Shown here piece after piece: positions 1 through 9,932 of a stretch of DNA of 64,000 nt. Positions within the stretch are counted from its first letter, which is position 1, and every line of letters starts with the position of its first letter. The translations under genes and the position numbers were made by a program. This DNA comes from Mycobacterium sp. SM1. Lineage in GTDB: Bacteria > Actinomycetota > Actinomycetes > Mycobacteriales > Mycobacteriaceae. The notes under the pieces are model-generated. The model was not told the DNA's origin. It worked only from the letters and a program-made list of their open reading frames with translations, and did no database searches. The stretch lies in NCBI RefSeq assembly GCF_018361265.1, contig NZ_JAFLNH010000001.1, forward strand, positions 1,550,001-1,614,000. The letters run 5' to 3'.

Positions 1-1
1 G

Positions 2-652
2 GCTAACCCGCGCCCGCTTGAGGCGGCGCTTCGCGAATTACGGCATGTGTCGCGGGCCCGTTCACGCTGTGTGAAAGGCTCCCGCCGGTATCGGGAGCGC
101 ACCACGCAGATGTCTCGGCTGTATCGCCGGGTCAACGATGTCCGCACTCATCACCTGCACGTTCTGACAACACGATTGGCCAAAACCCACGGCCGGGTCG
201 TGGTGGAAGGATTAGACGCCGCCGGGATGCTGCGGCAAAAGGGCCTGCCGTGGGCTCGCGCCCGGCGGCGGGGACTCTCCGATGCCGCCCTGGGCACCCC
301 GCGGCGGCACCTGGCCTACAAGGCTGGCTGGTACGGGTCACGGCTGGTGGTCGCTGACCGCTGGTTCCCGTCGAGCAAAACCTGCCACCTTTGTGGGCAT
401 GTGCAGGACATCGGATGGGACGAAAAGTGGCAATGTGCCGCGTGTTTGGCGGTCCATCAGCGCGATGACAACGCCGCGATCAACCTCGCGCGCTACGAGG
501 AAACCATTAGCGTCGTCGGCCCAGTTGGGGCCGCCGTCAAGCGTGGAGCCGACCGTAAGACCCGGCCTGGCCGGGCAGGTGGCCGTGAAGCGTGGAAGGG
601 ACGCGGCCGCAAGGCCGCCGAACAACCCCGAGACGGGGTGCAAGTCGCGTGA
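2..652 (+). CDS. tnpB: TnpB RNA-guided nuclease, C-terminal part (5' end outside window)
   Basis: This is the C-terminal half of an IS200/IS605- or IS607-type TnpB, the transposon-encoded RuvC nuclease guided by an omega RNA. The frame is open from base 2, so the N-terminus and the first RuvC Asp lie upstream of the window. Visible are the RuvC-II block VVVEGLDAAGM with its Glu, the zinc finger CHLCG...CAAC, and the RuvC-III block RDDNAAINLAR with its Asp. All active-site residues that should lie in this part are present, so it need not be a dead copy. The basic, Gly/Arg-rich tail is usual for the family. The GTG at 47 is an internal codon and not a credible start. In M. tuberculosis mutT4 sits on this side of pcnA, so the element marks a lineage-specific insertion. 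Confidence 0.88.
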   Translation, partial: ANPRPLEAALRELRHVSRARSRCVKGSRRYRERTTQMSRLYRRVNDVRTHHLHVLTTRLAKTHGRVVVEGLDAAGMLRQKGLPWARARRRGLSDAALGTPRRHLAYKAGWYGSRLVVADRWFPSSKTCHLCGHVQDIGWDEKWQCAACLAVHQRDDNAAINLARYEETISVVGPVGAAVKRGADRKTRPGRAGGREAWKGRGRKAAEQPRDGVQVA

Positions 653-689
653 CCACTAAAGATCACTCACTTGCAACGGTTTGGTGGTC
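605..689 (+). other. Possible omega-RNA end / right end of the TnpB element
   Basis: The end of tnpB and the bases after it hold two small inverted repeats: CCCCG-AGA-CGGGG at 626-638, and GACCAC (651-656) pairing with GTGGTC (684-689). TnpB guide RNAs are usually transcribed from the 3' end of tnpB into the element's right end, so a structured stretch is expected here. The exact element boundary and the guide start cannot be fixed without an empty-site comparison. Confidence 0.3.
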
Positions 690-732
690 GCGCTCTGTTT
701 CCGGTCGTGGGCACCCGGCGGCGTCGCGCGAC

Positions 733-738
733 TACGCT
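733..738 (+). promoter_or_regulatory. -10 element, probable leaderless pcnA promoter
   Basis: TACGCT lies 8 nt upstream of the GTG start of pcnA. Mycobacterial TANNNT -10 boxes 6-8 nt before a start codon usually give leaderless transcripts. No ribosome binding site is visible, which agrees. Confidence 0.45.
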
Positions 739-746
739 GATCGGAC

Positions 747-2189
747 GTGTCCGAAACCGCCCAGGATGGCGACCTGCTGACCACCGCTGCGGTGGCGTTG
801 AATCGGCACGTCCAGCTGTTGGGGGAACTGGGCACGTTGTTCGCCGCCGCGGGCCGCGAGTTGTACCTGGTCGGCGGGTCCGTCCGAGACGCATTGCTCG
901 ACCGGCTGAGCCCCGACCTAGACTTCGCCACCGACGCTCGCCCCGCAGAAGTGCAGCAGATCGTTAGAGCGTGGGCCGATACGTTGTGGGACACCGGTAT
1001 CGAGTTCGGGACCGTCGGTGTCGCCAAAGGGGATCACCGGCTGGAGTTCACCACTTTCCGCGCAGATCGCTACGATCAGGTATCGCGCCACCCGGAGGTG
1101 TTTTTCGGCGATCGTCTCGACGACGACCTGGTGCGCCGAGACTTCACCGTGAACGCGATGGCGGTGCGGATCACGCCGAAGGGGCCAGGTGAATTCTTGG
1201 ATCCCCTGGGCGGTTTGGCGGCGTTGCGCGCCCGCGTGCTGGACACCCCGACGGCGCCGTCGGTGTCCTTCGGCGACGACCCGTTGCGAATGCTGCGCGC
1301 CGCCCGGTTCGTTTCCCAGCTTGGGTTCACCGTCGCCCCGCGGGTCCGGGCGGCGATCGAGGATATGGCACCGCAGCTGGCTCGAGTCAGCCCTGAGCGG
1401 GTGGCCGCCGAACTGGATAAGCTGCTCCTCGGCGCCGACCCGGTCGCCGGCATCGACCTGATGGTGCAGAGCGGGCTTGGCGAGGTGGTGCTGCCGGAGG
1501 TGGGGGGCATGCGGATGGCGATCGACGAACACCACCAGCACAAAGACGTGTACCAGCATTCGCTGACGGTGCTGCGCCAGGCCATCGATCTGGAGGATGA
1601 GGGCCCCGATCTGGTGTTGCGGTGGGCAGCGCTGCTGCATGACATCGGCAAGCCCGTGACCCGCCGCCTGGAGCCCGACGGGGGCGTCAGCTTCCACCAC
1701 CACGAGGTAGTTGGCGCCAAGATGGCGCGAAAACGGCTACGGGCGCTGAAGTATTCCAAGCAAATGGTTGACGACGTATCACAACTGGTGTACCTGCATC
1801 TGCGTTTCCACGGTTACGGCGACGGCAAGTGGACGGATTCGGCGGTGCGCCGCTACGTCACCGATGCGGGGCCGTTGCTGCCCCGGCTGCACAAGCTGGT
1901 GCGCGCGGATTGCACCACGCGCAACGCGCGCCGGGCCGCGCGACTGCGGGCCAGCTACGACGAATTAGAGGCCCGCATCGCGGCCCTGGCCGCCCAGGAG
2001 GATCTAAACCGGGTACGCCCCGATCTGGACGGCAACCAAATTATGCAGATCCTCGCCATCCCGCCCGGTCCCGAGGTCGGCGAGGCCTGGCGCTATCTCA
2101 AGGAGTTGCGGCTGGACCGCGGGCCGCTCAGCCGTGAGGAGGCAACGGCGGAGTTGCTGGCCTGGTGGCGCTCGCGCGGGAACCGGTAG
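747..2189 (+). CDS. pcnA: CCA tRNA nucleotidyltransferase / poly(A) polymerase family protein PcnA
   Basis: A 480-residue class II nucleotidyltransferase that adds or repairs the tRNA 3' CCA in the cytoplasm (Rv3907c orthologue). The polymerase core begins with GGSVRDALLDR near residue 42, followed by the metal-binding pair in DLDFATDA. RRDFTVNAMA and the DDPLRMLRAARF block are also typical. The C-terminal half carries an HD domain with HDIGK around residues 298-302, common in bacterial CCA enzymes. The GTG start sits behind a -10 box. Two of the three tRNA genes in the window lack an encoded CCA, so the activity is needed. It is probably followed in the same direction by the Rv3906c-like gene. 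Confidence 0.93.
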   Translation: MSETAQDGDLLTTAAVALNRHVQLLGELGTLFAAAGRELYLVGGSVRDALLDRLSPDLDFATDARPAEVQQIVRAWADTLWDTGIEFGTVGVAKGDHRLEFTTFRADRYDQVSRHPEVFFGDRLDDDLVRRDFTVNAMAVRITPKGPGEFLDPLGGLAALRARVLDTPTAPSVSFGDDPLRMLRAARFVSQLGFTVAPRVRAAIEDMAPQLARVSPERVAAELDKLLLGADPVAGIDLMVQSGLGEVVLPEVGGMRMAIDEHHQHKDVYQHSLTVLRQAIDLEDEGPDLVLRWAALLHDIGKPVTRRLEPDGGVSFHHHEVVGAKMARKRLRALKYSKQMVDDVSQLVYLHLRFHGYGDGKWTDSAVRRYVTDAGPLLPRLHKLVRADCTTRNARRAARLRASYDELEARIAALAAQEDLNRVRPDLDGNQIMQILAIPPGPEVGEAWRYLKELRLDRGPLSREEATAELLAWWRSRGNR

Positions 2190-2213
2190 CGGCCACCCGG
2201 CGTCCGAACAGTC

Positions 2214-2729
2214 ATGGAGTACTGCTTAGGAGACAGCGGCGGGACCGCGAAGATATGGGACGGGCAACCCGACCTCGATCTCGACGGTGACGGCAGGCTG
2301 GATGCGATTGGCCTGGATTTGGACGGTGACGGCATGCGTGATGATGCGCTGGCCGATCTAGACGGGGACGGAATCGTGGATCACGCCGTCCTCGACCTCG
2401 ACAATGACGGCACCGCGGAGAGTTACTTTACCGACGACGGTTCCGGGACATGGACGCTTGCAGTGGATCGCGGCGGGCAGTTGCGCTGGTTCGGTCTTGA
2501 CGGGGTCGAGCATAGCGGCACGGCGCTGGTCGACTTCGACGCCGACGGGCGCGCCGATGACCGACTGGTCGACAACGACGGTGACGGGATTGCCGACCGT
2601 GTGCTGTTGGCCAATGACGCCGGCGTGTTCGACACCGCGTATGTGGACGGTGACGGTGATGGGCGGTGGGACGTCAAGCTCAGGGACGCTGATGGCGACG
2701 GCGCTGCCGACAGCGCCGGCACCCTTTAG
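2214..2729 (+). CDS. Calcium-type D-x-D-x-D-G repeat protein (Rv3906c-like)
   Basis: A 171-residue acidic protein made almost wholly of about a dozen short repeats such as DLDGDGRLDAI and DNDGDGIADRV. These resemble EF-hand-like or thrombospondin type 3 calcium loops. No signal peptide or membrane segment is seen, so it is probably cytoplasmic or leaves by an unrecognised route. It starts 24 nt after pcnA, the same neighbour as in M. tuberculosis (Rv3906c), and may be cotranscribed. The start begins MEYCLGDSGGTAKIW. The function is unknown; calcium binding is inferred from the repeats. It ends 16 nt before the convergent gene at 2746. Confidence 0.75.
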   Translation: MEYCLGDSGGTAKIWDGQPDLDLDGDGRLDAIGLDLDGDGMRDDALADLDGDGIVDHAVLDLDNDGTAESYFTDDGSGTWTLAVDRGGQLRWFGLDGVEHSGTALVDFDADGRADDRLVDNDGDGIADRVLLANDAGVFDTAYVDGDGDGRWDVKLRDADGDGAADSAGTL

Positions 2730-2745
2730 CCGCCTGTCAACACCG

Positions 2746-3720
2746 CTACGCCGCTGGGCTGGCCTGAGTGACACAGAAGAGACGCCGCGGCAGCTCGCCT
2801 TCGGAGAACTCGTGCACATCGATCAGGTTCCACCCCGCGGCGAGCTCTTCGACGAGCCGCCTGGAGAAATAGTGCACGGCAAAGCCGCCGTGCTCGTAGA
2901 TGTCGTCGCCGTGGGATATCCCGGCGCGATAATGCGCGTCACCGGTGTGCCGGGCGGTGTAGACGAATACTCCGCCGGGCCGCAACACTCGGCGCACATC
3001 CGCTACGACGGCACGAATAGTGCTGGTGGACAGCGCCATACACAGCAACATGTGGGCGAATACCGCATCGATGGAGGCGTCGCCCACCGGCAACGGAGCC
3101 CGGACATCGTGCTGGATAGCGGTAATTCGATCACACAGCCCTTGCGCTGCTGCGGTAGTGGTTAATTGACCGAGCGCCGTGGTGCTGAAATCGGTGACTT
3201 GCACGGCGAGTCCGTTGCGGGCAAAGAACAGCGCGTCACGGCCGTGACCGCCGCCGAGTTCGAGCACCGTGGTGGTCCCCCGGGACCTGAACAGCTGCAG
3301 GGCGTACTTCGCAGCCGCCGACGGCTCCTCGCCGTAGAGACAGGGGTGGGCGGCGTATGTCTGTTGCCAGTGCATGTGCTGGGCCAGCGCCAGCTGCGCT
3401 TCCGCCGTTTTGGCCCGGACTGCGGCCAGCAACTCATCACGCGACGGAAGCGCGCGCGACCCGTGCTCGGCCGGGTAGCGCCGACACCCTAGGTCCGGCC
3501 GGGAGGGCACCTGCGGGAAGAGATCCGCGCCGTCGATCACGAATGTGGGGGAGCCGGTGAAATTCAGGGCGGCGGCGCTCGCCGCGCTGTCGATCACCAC
3601 CGTGTCGAAGGCGGCTCCGGGCAAGCCGACGGCGTCTAACACGTCCCGAAACAAGGCCGCGGCCGGGCCGCGGTGAGGGCAGCTCGCCACGACACGAAGC
3701 TCGCAGTGCATAGACGCCAT
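2746..3720 (-). CDS. Thioredoxin-fold domain fused to a class I SAM methyltransferase
   Basis: A 324-residue two-domain protein. Residues 1 to about 105 look like a thioredoxin/DsbA-type fold: a single Cys in VVASCPHRGPAA where CxxC is usual, and a cis-proline loop GSPTFVIDG near residue 58. From about residue 120 a Rossmann methyltransferase follows, with motif I TTVLELGGGHGRD near 152-162 and later VLRPGGVFVYTARHTGD. The open frame extends to 4008, but the N-terminus of that form lies antisense to the divergent yqgE gene, so I chose the ATG at 3720 (another lies at 3711). The substrate is unknown; a thiol, metal or metalloid compound is possible but not shown. I do not recognise an M. tuberculosis orthologue at this position. 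Confidence 0.72.
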   Translation of the reverse strand: MASMHCELRVVASCPHRGPAAALFRDVLDAVGLPGAAFDTVVIDSAASAAALNFTGSPTFVIDGADLFPQVPSRPDLGCRRYPAEHGSRALPSRDELLAAVRAKTAEAQLALAQHMHWQQTYAAHPCLYGEEPSAAAKYALQLFRSRGTTTVLELGGGHGRDALFFARNGLAVQVTDFSTTALGQLTTTAAAQGLCDRITAIQHDVRAPLPVGDASIDAVFAHMLLCMALSTSTIRAVVADVRRVLRPGGVFVYTARHTGDAHYRAGISHGDDIYEHGGFAVHYFSRRLVEELAAGWNLIDVHEFSEGELPRRLFCVTQASPAA

Positions 3721-3873
3721 TCTCCGGCCGCCAGGAGTGTTCGCCAGTGCCGGCGGTGCCCGTGGCGGTGCGGCCGGGCCCGGCACCGAGCACCGTGAAA
3801 CCGCGACTCCTCGGCGGTGGGATGTATCGGCGTGCGGACCTGCGGGAGCGTTGCGGGGTGCCATGATGGTGGG

Positions 3874-4479
3874 GTGGCGCCGCCCGAAGATCCCGAAGAC
3901 TATGTCGCACCCGCCGCGCATCGCGTGCGAGCGGGCACGCTGTTGCTGGCCAGCACCGATCTGCTGGAGCCGACGTTTCGCCGCAGCGTGATCTACATCA
4001 TCGAGCACAATGACGGCGGTACCTTAGGCGTGGTGCTCAACCGGCCCAGCGAAACCGCCGTGTACAACGTGCTGCCGAAGTGGGCTCGGCTGGCGGCCAA
4101 GCCGAAGGCCGTGTTCATCGGGGGGCCGGTCAAAAACGATGCGGCGTTGTGCCTGGCGACCTTGCGTGTGGGCGCCGATCTGCACTCCACCCCAGCTCTG
4201 CGGCACGTGTCCGGGCGGATCGCGATGGTCGACCTGGACGCCGATCCGGAGGCGGTTGCACCGCTGGTCGAAGGAATCCGGATCTTCGCCGGCTACTCGG
4301 GCTGGACTATTGGCCAACTCGAAAGCGAAATCGAGCGTGACGACTGGATCGTGTTGTCGGCGTTACCATCCGACGTTCTGGTTGGGCCCGGGGTCGATTT
4401 GTGGGGGCGGGCGCTGCGGCGCCAGCCGTTGCCGTTGTCGCTGCTCGCCACGCACCCGATCGACGTCAGCCGGAATTGA
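3874..4479 (+). CDS. YqgE/AlgH family (DUF179) protein, Rv0038-like
   Basis: A 201-residue protein of the YqgE/AlgH family. Typical blocks are TLLLASTDLLEPTFRRSV, DGGTLGVVLNRPS, FIGGPVKNDAA and GYSGWTIGQLESEI. The family function is not settled. The GTG start gives VAPPEDPEDYVAP, collinear with the 202-residue M. tuberculosis Rv0038; a longer open frame from 3817 is not supported. It diverges from the thioredoxin-methyltransferase gene and converges on mtc28. It is the first gene of the Rv0038-Rv0058 block in this window. Confidence 0.9.
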   Translation: MAPPEDPEDYVAPAAHRVRAGTLLLASTDLLEPTFRRSVIYIIEHNDGGTLGVVLNRPSETAVYNVLPKWARLAAKPKAVFIGGPVKNDAALCLATLRVGADLHSTPALRHVSGRIAMVDLDADPEAVAPLVEGIRIFAGYSGWTIGQLESEIERDDWIVLSALPSDVLVGPGVDLWGRALRRQPLPLSLLATHPIDVSRN

Positions 4480-4572
4480 CCGTGCGGAAACCGCCGGGTG
4501 ATCATTACCGACCAATGGTTTTCGCACCGGCACGTGGGCGGGCACGCGCACCGTTGTCGCGCTAGGCTCACG

Positions 4573-5475
4573 CTAGGGCGCGGACCGCGTCACCGGCGTC
4601 GGCTGCGGCACCGGGACCGGCCCGGGCGGCGCGGTCGTGGGGGATGGGGTCACCCGGAACCCGTTGACGATGGCGTCGGTGGCCGGTGCCTCGGCGACGG
4701 CCTGGGCGACATCGGTGGACACCGTCAGCGACACCAGGTAGCGGTCCGGCCCTGAGCTGGCTATGACATGGCGGCGTGAAGTGTTCAATGTCAGGTCGTT
4801 TTGGCGATAGGTGCCCTCGATGATCGACGACGGGAACCCCCCAAAATCAGCCAGGGAGGCACGGGTGGTTTTCCATGCCGGCAGCTGCCGGCTGTCGACA
4901 TAGCCGTGGGTGATGGCCTGTCTGGGGTCGAAGTCACCGACCAGCTTGTAGACCACCACCTGCGCGTTCGATGTGTACAGACTCCTACTGAAGCGGTTGG
5001 CGATCACGGTGAACGCGTCGGGCACATTGGGGTCGGGCACCGGTGCCCAGCCGGCTGGCATCGGCAAAGTGATGTCGAGAGCCTTGAGGGATTGCGGATT
5101 TTGGGGTTCCAGTTTGACCCCCTTGGCCTGCAGGTACTCCCGTATCGTGCCGGAGTCGGCGGGAACCAGCGTTTGCGGCGGCGCCACCACCGCGGCTGGC
5201 CCTGGCGGCGCGGGCGGTGTCGGCGGCATCGGCGAATACAGCGGGTTGGGCATCACCGATGGCGACGCGCCGGACCTGCTGGTGCCGACCCTCTCGGGAC
5301 CGACCGCGACGGTCGGGGTTACCGTCACCGGCGCGGGAATGGCCGGCGACGGCAGCACCGGCTCTGCGGATGCCGTGGTGCCCGTCCAGGCGATGATGCC
5401 GGCTATGCCCAGGGTGAGACCGCCGGCGCATGCTACCGCCGCTGGTACTCGCCAGCTGCGGGCAAGCTCGACCAT
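4573..5475 (-). CDS. mtc28: Proline-rich secreted antigen Mtc28
   Basis: A 300-residue secreted protein, orthologue of the M. tuberculosis 28-kDa proline-rich antigen (Rv0040c). The start at 5475 gives a short basic N-terminus (MVELARSWR) and a hydrophobic signal segment ending near TTASAEP; longer starts add unrelated residues. A Pro/Ala/Val-rich linker (about residues 35-115) precedes a conserved globular domain containing [29 protein letters not shown] and [16 protein letters not shown]. The domain has the LpqN/LpqT-like look of a cell-envelope protein; its biochemical role is not established. A proline-rich tail closes it. It diverges from leuS. Confidence 0.9.
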   Translation of the reverse strand: MVELARSWRVPAAVACAGGLTLGIAGIIAWTGTTASAEPVLPSPAIPAPVTVTPTVAVGPERVGTSRSGASPSVMPNPLYSPMPPTPPAPPGPAAVVAPPQTLVPADSGTIREYLQAKGVKLEPQNPQSLKALDITLPMPAGWAPVPDPNVPDAFTVIANRFSRSLYTSNAQVVVYKLVGDFDPRQAITHGYVDSRQLPAWKTTRASLADFGGFPSSIIEGTYRQNDLTLNTSRRHVIASSGPDRYLVSLTVSTDVAQAVAEAPATDAIVNGFRVTPSPTTAPPGPVPVPQPTPVTRSAP

Positions 5476-5636
5476 GCGCGGTGATCCTTCCCCAACGGGC
5501 CTAGTCGTCGAGCTGACTGTAACCACAGCTCGGCGGTGACCGCCAGGCTCGGCATAGAGCTGGGATGAAGCTCTGATCGGTCCGCAACGCAACCGAGATC
5601 AACCCGTGCGTTCCAAGCCGCGAGACGCTGCCCTTA

Positions 5637-5642
5637 TACCCT
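5637..5642 (+). promoter_or_regulatory. -10 element, leaderless leuS promoter
   Basis: TACCCT ends 6 nt before the GTG start of leuS, inside the overlapping TATACC/TACCCT run at 5635-5642. The spacing and the lack of a ribosome binding site point to a leaderless transcript. Confidence 0.55.
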
Positions 5643-5648
5643 GTTGAC

Positions 5649-8552
5649 GTGACCGAATCCAGCACCGCCGCGCCCGGACACTCCCCGGGGACCGCCGCCG
5701 CGGACTGCGGCGTGCCGCGCTATCGATACACCGCGGAGTTGGCCGGTCGTATCGAACGGGAGTGGCAGGACAAGTGGGCGCGGTTAGGCACCTTCGACGT
5801 GCCCAACCCGGTGGGCTCCCTGGCCCCGGCGGACGGCTCACCGGTGCCCGAGGACAAGCTGTTCGTGCAGGACATGTTCCCCTATCCGTCGGGCGAGGGC
5901 CTTCATGTCGGTCACCCGTTGGGCTACATCGCCACCGACGTCTACGCCCGGTATCACCGGATGATCGGCCGGAACGTCCTGCACGCGCTGGGATTCGATG
6001 CGTTTGGGTTGCCCGCTGAGCAATATGCGGTGCAGACCGGCACCCACCCGCGCGCCAGGACCGAAGCCAACATCGCCAACTTCCGGCGTCAGTTGGGCCG
6101 GCTAGGTTTCGGCCACGACCGGCGCCGCAGCTTCGCAACCACCGATGTCGAGTTCTACAAGTGGACGCAGTGGATTTTCCTGCAGATCTACAACGCCTGG
6201 TTCGACACCGCGGCCAATAGGGCGCGGCCGATCAGCGAGCTGATCGCGGAATTCGACGCGGGCGTACGGCGCCTCGACGATGGCCGGGACTGGGCCACGT
6301 TGTCGGCCGGTGAGCGGGCTGATGTGATCGACGGTTACCGCCTGGTCTACCGCGCCGATGCGTGGGTGAACTGGTGCCCCGGGCTGGGCACGGTGTTGGC
6401 CAATGAAGAGGTCACCGCCGACGGGCGCAGCGATCGCGGCAACTTCCCGGTGTTTCGGAAACGGTTGCGGCAATGGATGATGCGCATCACCGCCTACGCC
6501 GATCGACTGCTTGACGACCTCGACTTGCTGGACTGGCCGGAGAAGGTCAAGACGATGCAGCGCAACTGGATCGGCCGCTCCAGTGGGGCGTCGGCGCTGT
6601 TCTCGGCGACCACCGCCGACGGCACGGCCGTCGACATCGAGGTGTTCACCACCCGGCCCGACACCCTGTTCGGCGCCACGTATCTGGTGCTGGCCCCCGA
6701 GCATGATCTGGTTGACCGGCTGGTTACGGCGTCCTGGCCGGACGGGGTTGATCCCCGCTGGACCTTTGGCGCGCCCTCCCCTGTGGAGGCGGTCGCGGCC
6801 TACCGGGGCGCGATCGCCTCGAAATCAGACCTAGAACGCCAGGAATATAAGGAGAAGACGGGCGTCTTTTTGGGCAGTTACGCGACCAATCCGGTCAACG
6901 GTGCCCCGGTGCCGATTTTCATTGCCGACTATGTGCTGCTCGGGTATGGCACCGGGGCGATCATGGCGGTTCCCGCGCACGATCAACGTGACTGGGAGTT
7001 CGCCCAGGAGTTCGGCCTGCCGATTGTGGAAGTCATTTCCGGCGGAGACATTTCACGGGCCGCCTATACCGGAGACGGCGTGCTGGTGAACTCCGGCTAC
7101 CTCGACGGCATGGACGTGGCCGCGGCCAAAAAAACCGTCATCGCCCGCTTGGAAGCCGATGGCCGCGGGCGGGCCCGCGTCGAGTACAAGTTACGGGACT
7201 GGCTTTTCGCCAGACAACGGTATTGGGGTGAGCCGTTCCCGATTGTCTACGACAGCGACGGGCGCCCGCACCCGCTGCCTGAATCGGCGCTGCCCGTCGA
7301 GCTACCGGACGTGCCGGACTACCAGCCCGTTTTGTTCGATCCGGAGGACGCCGACAGCGACCCGTCACCCCCGCTGGCCAAGGCGACGGAATGGGTGCAT
7401 GTCGAGCTGGACCTCGGCGACGGTTTGAAGCCGTACACCCGCGACACCAATGTGATGCCGCAGTGGGCGGGAAGCTCTTGGTATGAATTGCGCTACACCG
7501 ATCCCCACAACTCAGAGCGATTCTGCGCCAAGGAAAACGAAGCTTACTGGATGGGCCCGCGGCCGGCAGAGCACGGCCCGGACGACCCCGGCGGCGTCGA
7601 CCTGTACGTCGGCGGCGTCGAGCACGCCGTGCTGCACCTGTTGTATTCGAGGTTCTGGCACAAGGTCCTTTATGACTTAGGCCATGTCAGCTCTCGTGAG
7701 CCTTACCGGAGGCTGGTGAATCAGGGCTACATTCAGGCCTTCGCCTACACCGATGCCCGCGGCTCCTATGTCCCGGCCGAAAAGGTGATCGAACGTAACG
7801 GCAAGTTCATCTACCCCGGACCTGCGGGCGAGATCGAGGTCTTCCAAGAATTCGGCAAAATAGGTAAGAGCCTGAAGAATTCGGTGTCGCCGGACGAGAT
7901 CTGCGACGACTACGGCGCGGACACGCTGCGGGTCTATGAGATGTCCATGGGGCCGTTAGAGGCCTCGCGGCCCTGGGCCACCAAGGACGTCGTCGGGGCG
8001 TACCGCTTTTTGCAGCGAGTGTGGCGGCTGGTGGTCGACGAATACACCGGAAAAACCCGGGTTATCGATCACGCGGAGTTAGATGAGAACACGCTGCGGC
8101 TGCTACATCGCACCATCGCAGGCGTCTCCGACGATTATGCGGCGCTGCGCAACAACACCGCGGTGGCCAAGTTGATCGAATACACCAACCACCTCACCAA
8201 AGAGCATCGCGACTCGACGCCCCGGGCGGCGGTGGAGCCGCTGGTGCTGATGCTGGCCCCGCTCGCCCCGCATCTGGCCGAGGAGCTGTGGCAGCGGTTG
8301 GGGCACACCACTTCGCTGGCCCACGGTCCGTTCCCGGTTGCCGACCCCGGCTACCTGGTCGAAGACACCGTTGAGTATCCGGTGCAGGTTAATGGCAAGG
8401 TACGCGGGCACATCACGGTGCCCGCCGGTGCGGATGCCGACACCATGCAAGCCGCGGCCCTTGCCGACAAGAAAGTGCAGGCGTTCCTGGCCGGCGCCAC
8501 CCCCAAGAAGGTGATCGTGGTGCCCGGCCGCCTGGTTAACCTGGTGGTTTAG
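5649..8552 (+). CDS. leuS: Leucine--tRNA ligase
   Basis: A full-length 967-residue class I leucyl-tRNA synthetase acting in the cytoplasm. The HIGH-type signature is in [17 protein letters not shown] (HVGH). The CP1 editing domain contains [19 protein letters not shown] and [18 protein letters not shown], with the conserved DQRD stretch for hydrolysing mischarged tRNA. The KMSKS-type signature is [14 protein letters not shown]. The C-terminal tail [12 protein letters not shown] is typical. The GTG start follows a leaderless promoter. It converges with an SDR gene on the other strand, the two stop regions overlapping by 4 nt. Confidence 0.97.
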   Translation: MTESSTAAPGHSPGTAAADCGVPRYRYTAELAGRIEREWQDKWARLGTFDVPNPVGSLAPADGSPVPEDKLFVQDMFPYPSGEGLHVGHPLGYIATDVYARYHRMIGRNVLHALGFDAFGLPAEQYAVQTGTHPRARTEANIANFRRQLGRLGFGHDRRRSFATTDVEFYKWTQWIFLQIYNAWFDTAANRARPISELIAEFDAGVRRLDDGRDWATLSAGERADVIDGYRLVYRADAWVNWCPGLGTVLANEEVTADGRSDRGNFPVFRKRLRQWMMRITAYADRLLDDLDLLDWPEKVKTMQRNWIGRSSGASALFSATTADGTAVDIEVFTTRPDTLFGATYLVLAPEHDLVDRLVTASWPDGVDPRWTFGAPSPVEAVAAYRGAIASKSDLERQEYKEKTGVFLGSYATNPVNGAPVPIFIADYVLLGYGTGAIMAVPAHDQRDWEFAQEFGLPIVEVISGGDISRAAYTGDGVLVNSGYLDGMDVAAAKKTVIARLEADGRGRARVEYKLRDWLFARQRYWGEPFPIVYDSDGRPHPLPESALPVELPDVPDYQPVLFDPEDADSDPSPPLAKATEWVHVELDLGDGLKPYTRDTNVMPQWAGSSWYELRYTDPHNSERFCAKENEAYWMGPRPAEHGPDDPGGVDLYVGGVEHAVLHLLYSRFWHKVLYDLGHVSSREPYRRLVNQGYIQAFAYTDARGSYVPAEKVIERNGKFIYPGPAGEIEVFQEFGKIGKSLKNSVSPDEICDDYGADTLRVYEMSMGPLEASRPWATKDVVGAYRFLQRVWRLVVDEYTGKTRVIDHAELDENTLRLLHRTIAGVSDDYAALRNNTAVAKLIEYTNHLTKEHRDSTPRAAVEPLVLMLAPLAPHLAEELWQRLGHTTSLAHGPFPVADPGYLVEDTVEYPVQVNGKVRGHITVPAGADADTMQAAALADKKVQAFLAGATPKKVIVVPGRLVNLVV

Positions 8553-9220
8553 CTTCGGCGGGGCCGGATCACCACCTCATGCACATGGCCATCGGGCGGC
8601 GTGCTCAACACGCTGGCGACAATCCCGGCGACCGTGTCCGGCCGCAGAAAGTCGGCCGGGTTGTAGTCACCGCCCTCGAAAGCGACCAGTTCACGCTGCA
8701 TGTCGGTATCGGTGCGGCCGGGGTAGACGGTGGTCACCCGCAGCGCCGGCTCATCCTGGCGCAGGGAGTCCGCGAAGGCGCGTAAGGCAAATTTGCTGGC
8801 CGAATACGCGGCCATGCCCGCCGAAACCCTGCGTCCCGACCCGGAGTTGATGAACACCACTTGGCCGTGCGCGCGGCGCAATGCCGGCAGCAGCGCTAGG
8901 GTAAGCGCCACCGCACCCAAGACATTCGCATCGAAGGTGGCTCGCCAGTCGTGGATGTTCGTCTCGCCGACGTGTCCGGGGATCGATACCCCGGCGTTGT
9001 GGACCAGCACGTCAAGTTCGGCGAGGTCCTCGGCATAGGTGAAGATCGCCTCGGTGTCGGTCAAATCGAGCGGCCAGCTGGTGGCGCCAAGGCCGTTGGC
9101 GACCGCCTCGAGCCGGGCGGAGGGCCGCGCCGCTAACAGCAGCGTGTGGGTGGGCGCCAGGGCGGCGGCGATGGCCGCACCGATGCCACGGCTCGCGCCG
9201 GTGATAAGCGCTGTTGGCAT
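8549..9220 (-). CDS. Short-chain dehydrogenase/reductase
   Basis: A 223-residue classical SDR using NAD(P)H. It shows the nucleotide loop TGASRGIG at residues 6-13, the NAG motif in LVHNAGVS, a Ser before the active site (INSGSGRR) and the catalytic YSASK. The ATG at 9220 puts the Rossmann strand at the very N-terminus as usual; the open frame runs 26 codons further upstream without support. The substrate cannot be read from sequence. The stop overlaps that of leuS on the other strand. No SDR sits at this position in M. tuberculosis. Confidence 0.85.
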   Translation of the reverse strand: MPTALITGASRGIGAAIAAALAPTHTLLLAARPSARLEAVANGLGATSWPLDLTDTEAIFTYAEDLAELDVLVHNAGVSIPGHVGETNIHDWRATFDANVLGAVALTLALLPALRRAHGQVVFINSGSGRRVSAGMAAYSASKFALRAFADSLRQDEPALRVTTVYPGRTDTDMQRELVAFEGGDYNPADFLRPDTVAGIVASVLSTPPDGHVHEVVIRPRRS

Positions 9221-9371
9221 AAACGCCAGCCTAAAGCGGGAACGGAAGCTTACCGATCCCGATTCGACGGCACCGGGGTCGACGATTCCGGGCAAGCCGA
9301 GTCCCGCGTCGCAGGCTTGCGGGGTCCAAGATATCGGTGGTCATGTGTGGCGCCATTGGCGATGGCAGTTC

Positions 9372-9878
9372 TCAGGCCCGCTGGGGTTCGGGGGAAACGT
9401 CCGCCGCGACAGCCACCGGGTCCCCGGAGGCCAGCCGCTCCAGCGGCCCCAGCGCCTTGGCCAGGATTTCCCGATCGGACTCGGGGAGTTGGCTCAGCAT
9501 CGCCGCCAGGACGGCCCGCCGACGGGCCAGCCCCTCGCTGTGGACGGCCCGCCCGCGCGGGGTGATATCGACCAGCACGGCACGCAAATCGGCGGGATCC
9601 CGCGACCGCTTTACCAGCCCGATCTTCTCTAACCGGCGAATCGCCACCGTAGTGGTGGGGGTGCGGACCCGTTCGTGCGCGGCAAGGTCGGTCATCCGCA
9701 TCGGGCCTTGATCAAGCAGGGTGACCAGGATCGACAACTGCGCGAGGGTCAGATCGCCCGCGACAGCGCTACCCGTGGGGTCACCGCGGCGCAGCAGGGA
9801 AAATAGTTTTGACAGCGCGCGGTGCAGCCCCTCCGCCAACTGCGTCACCTCGGGCGCGGTGACTCCCCTGTCCGGCAT
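9372..9878 (-). CDS. MarR-family transcriptional regulator (Rv0042c-like)
   Basis: A 168-residue winged-helix repressor of the MarR family. The recognition helix and wing are in MTDLAAHERVRTPTTTVAIRRLEKIGLVKRSRDPADLRAVLVDITPRGR, in the usual order (quoted in part: MTDLAAHERVRTPTT, RRLEKIGLVKRSRDP). It corresponds in position, two genes after leuS, to Rv0042c. The bases just upstream (9879-9900) hold AGTT-N14-AACT, a weak candidate for its own operator. The ligand and target genes are unknown. The gene after it, on the same strand and further downstream in window order, is the amino-acid transporter ATPase, but they are transcribed toward lower coordinates separately. Confidence 0.85.
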   Translation of the reverse strand: MPDRGVTAPEVTQLAEGLHRALSKLFSLLRRGDPTGSAVAGDLTLAQLSILVTLLDQGPMRMTDLAAHERVRTPTTTVAIRRLEKIGLVKRSRDPADLRAVLVDITPRGRAVHSEGLARRRAVLAAMLSQLPESDREILAKALGPLERLASGDPVAVAADVSPEPQRA

Positions 9879-9932
9879 AGTTTGCCAGTCTAACGTAACT
9901 GGCCGGCGGGAACCGCGGAATCGAGCAACCGG

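Noticed and set aside
3721..4008. N-terminal extension of the methyltransferase fusion to 4008
   Set aside because: It would overlap the divergent yqgE coding region, and its sequence is low-complexity; the ATG at 3720 starts the recognisable fold.
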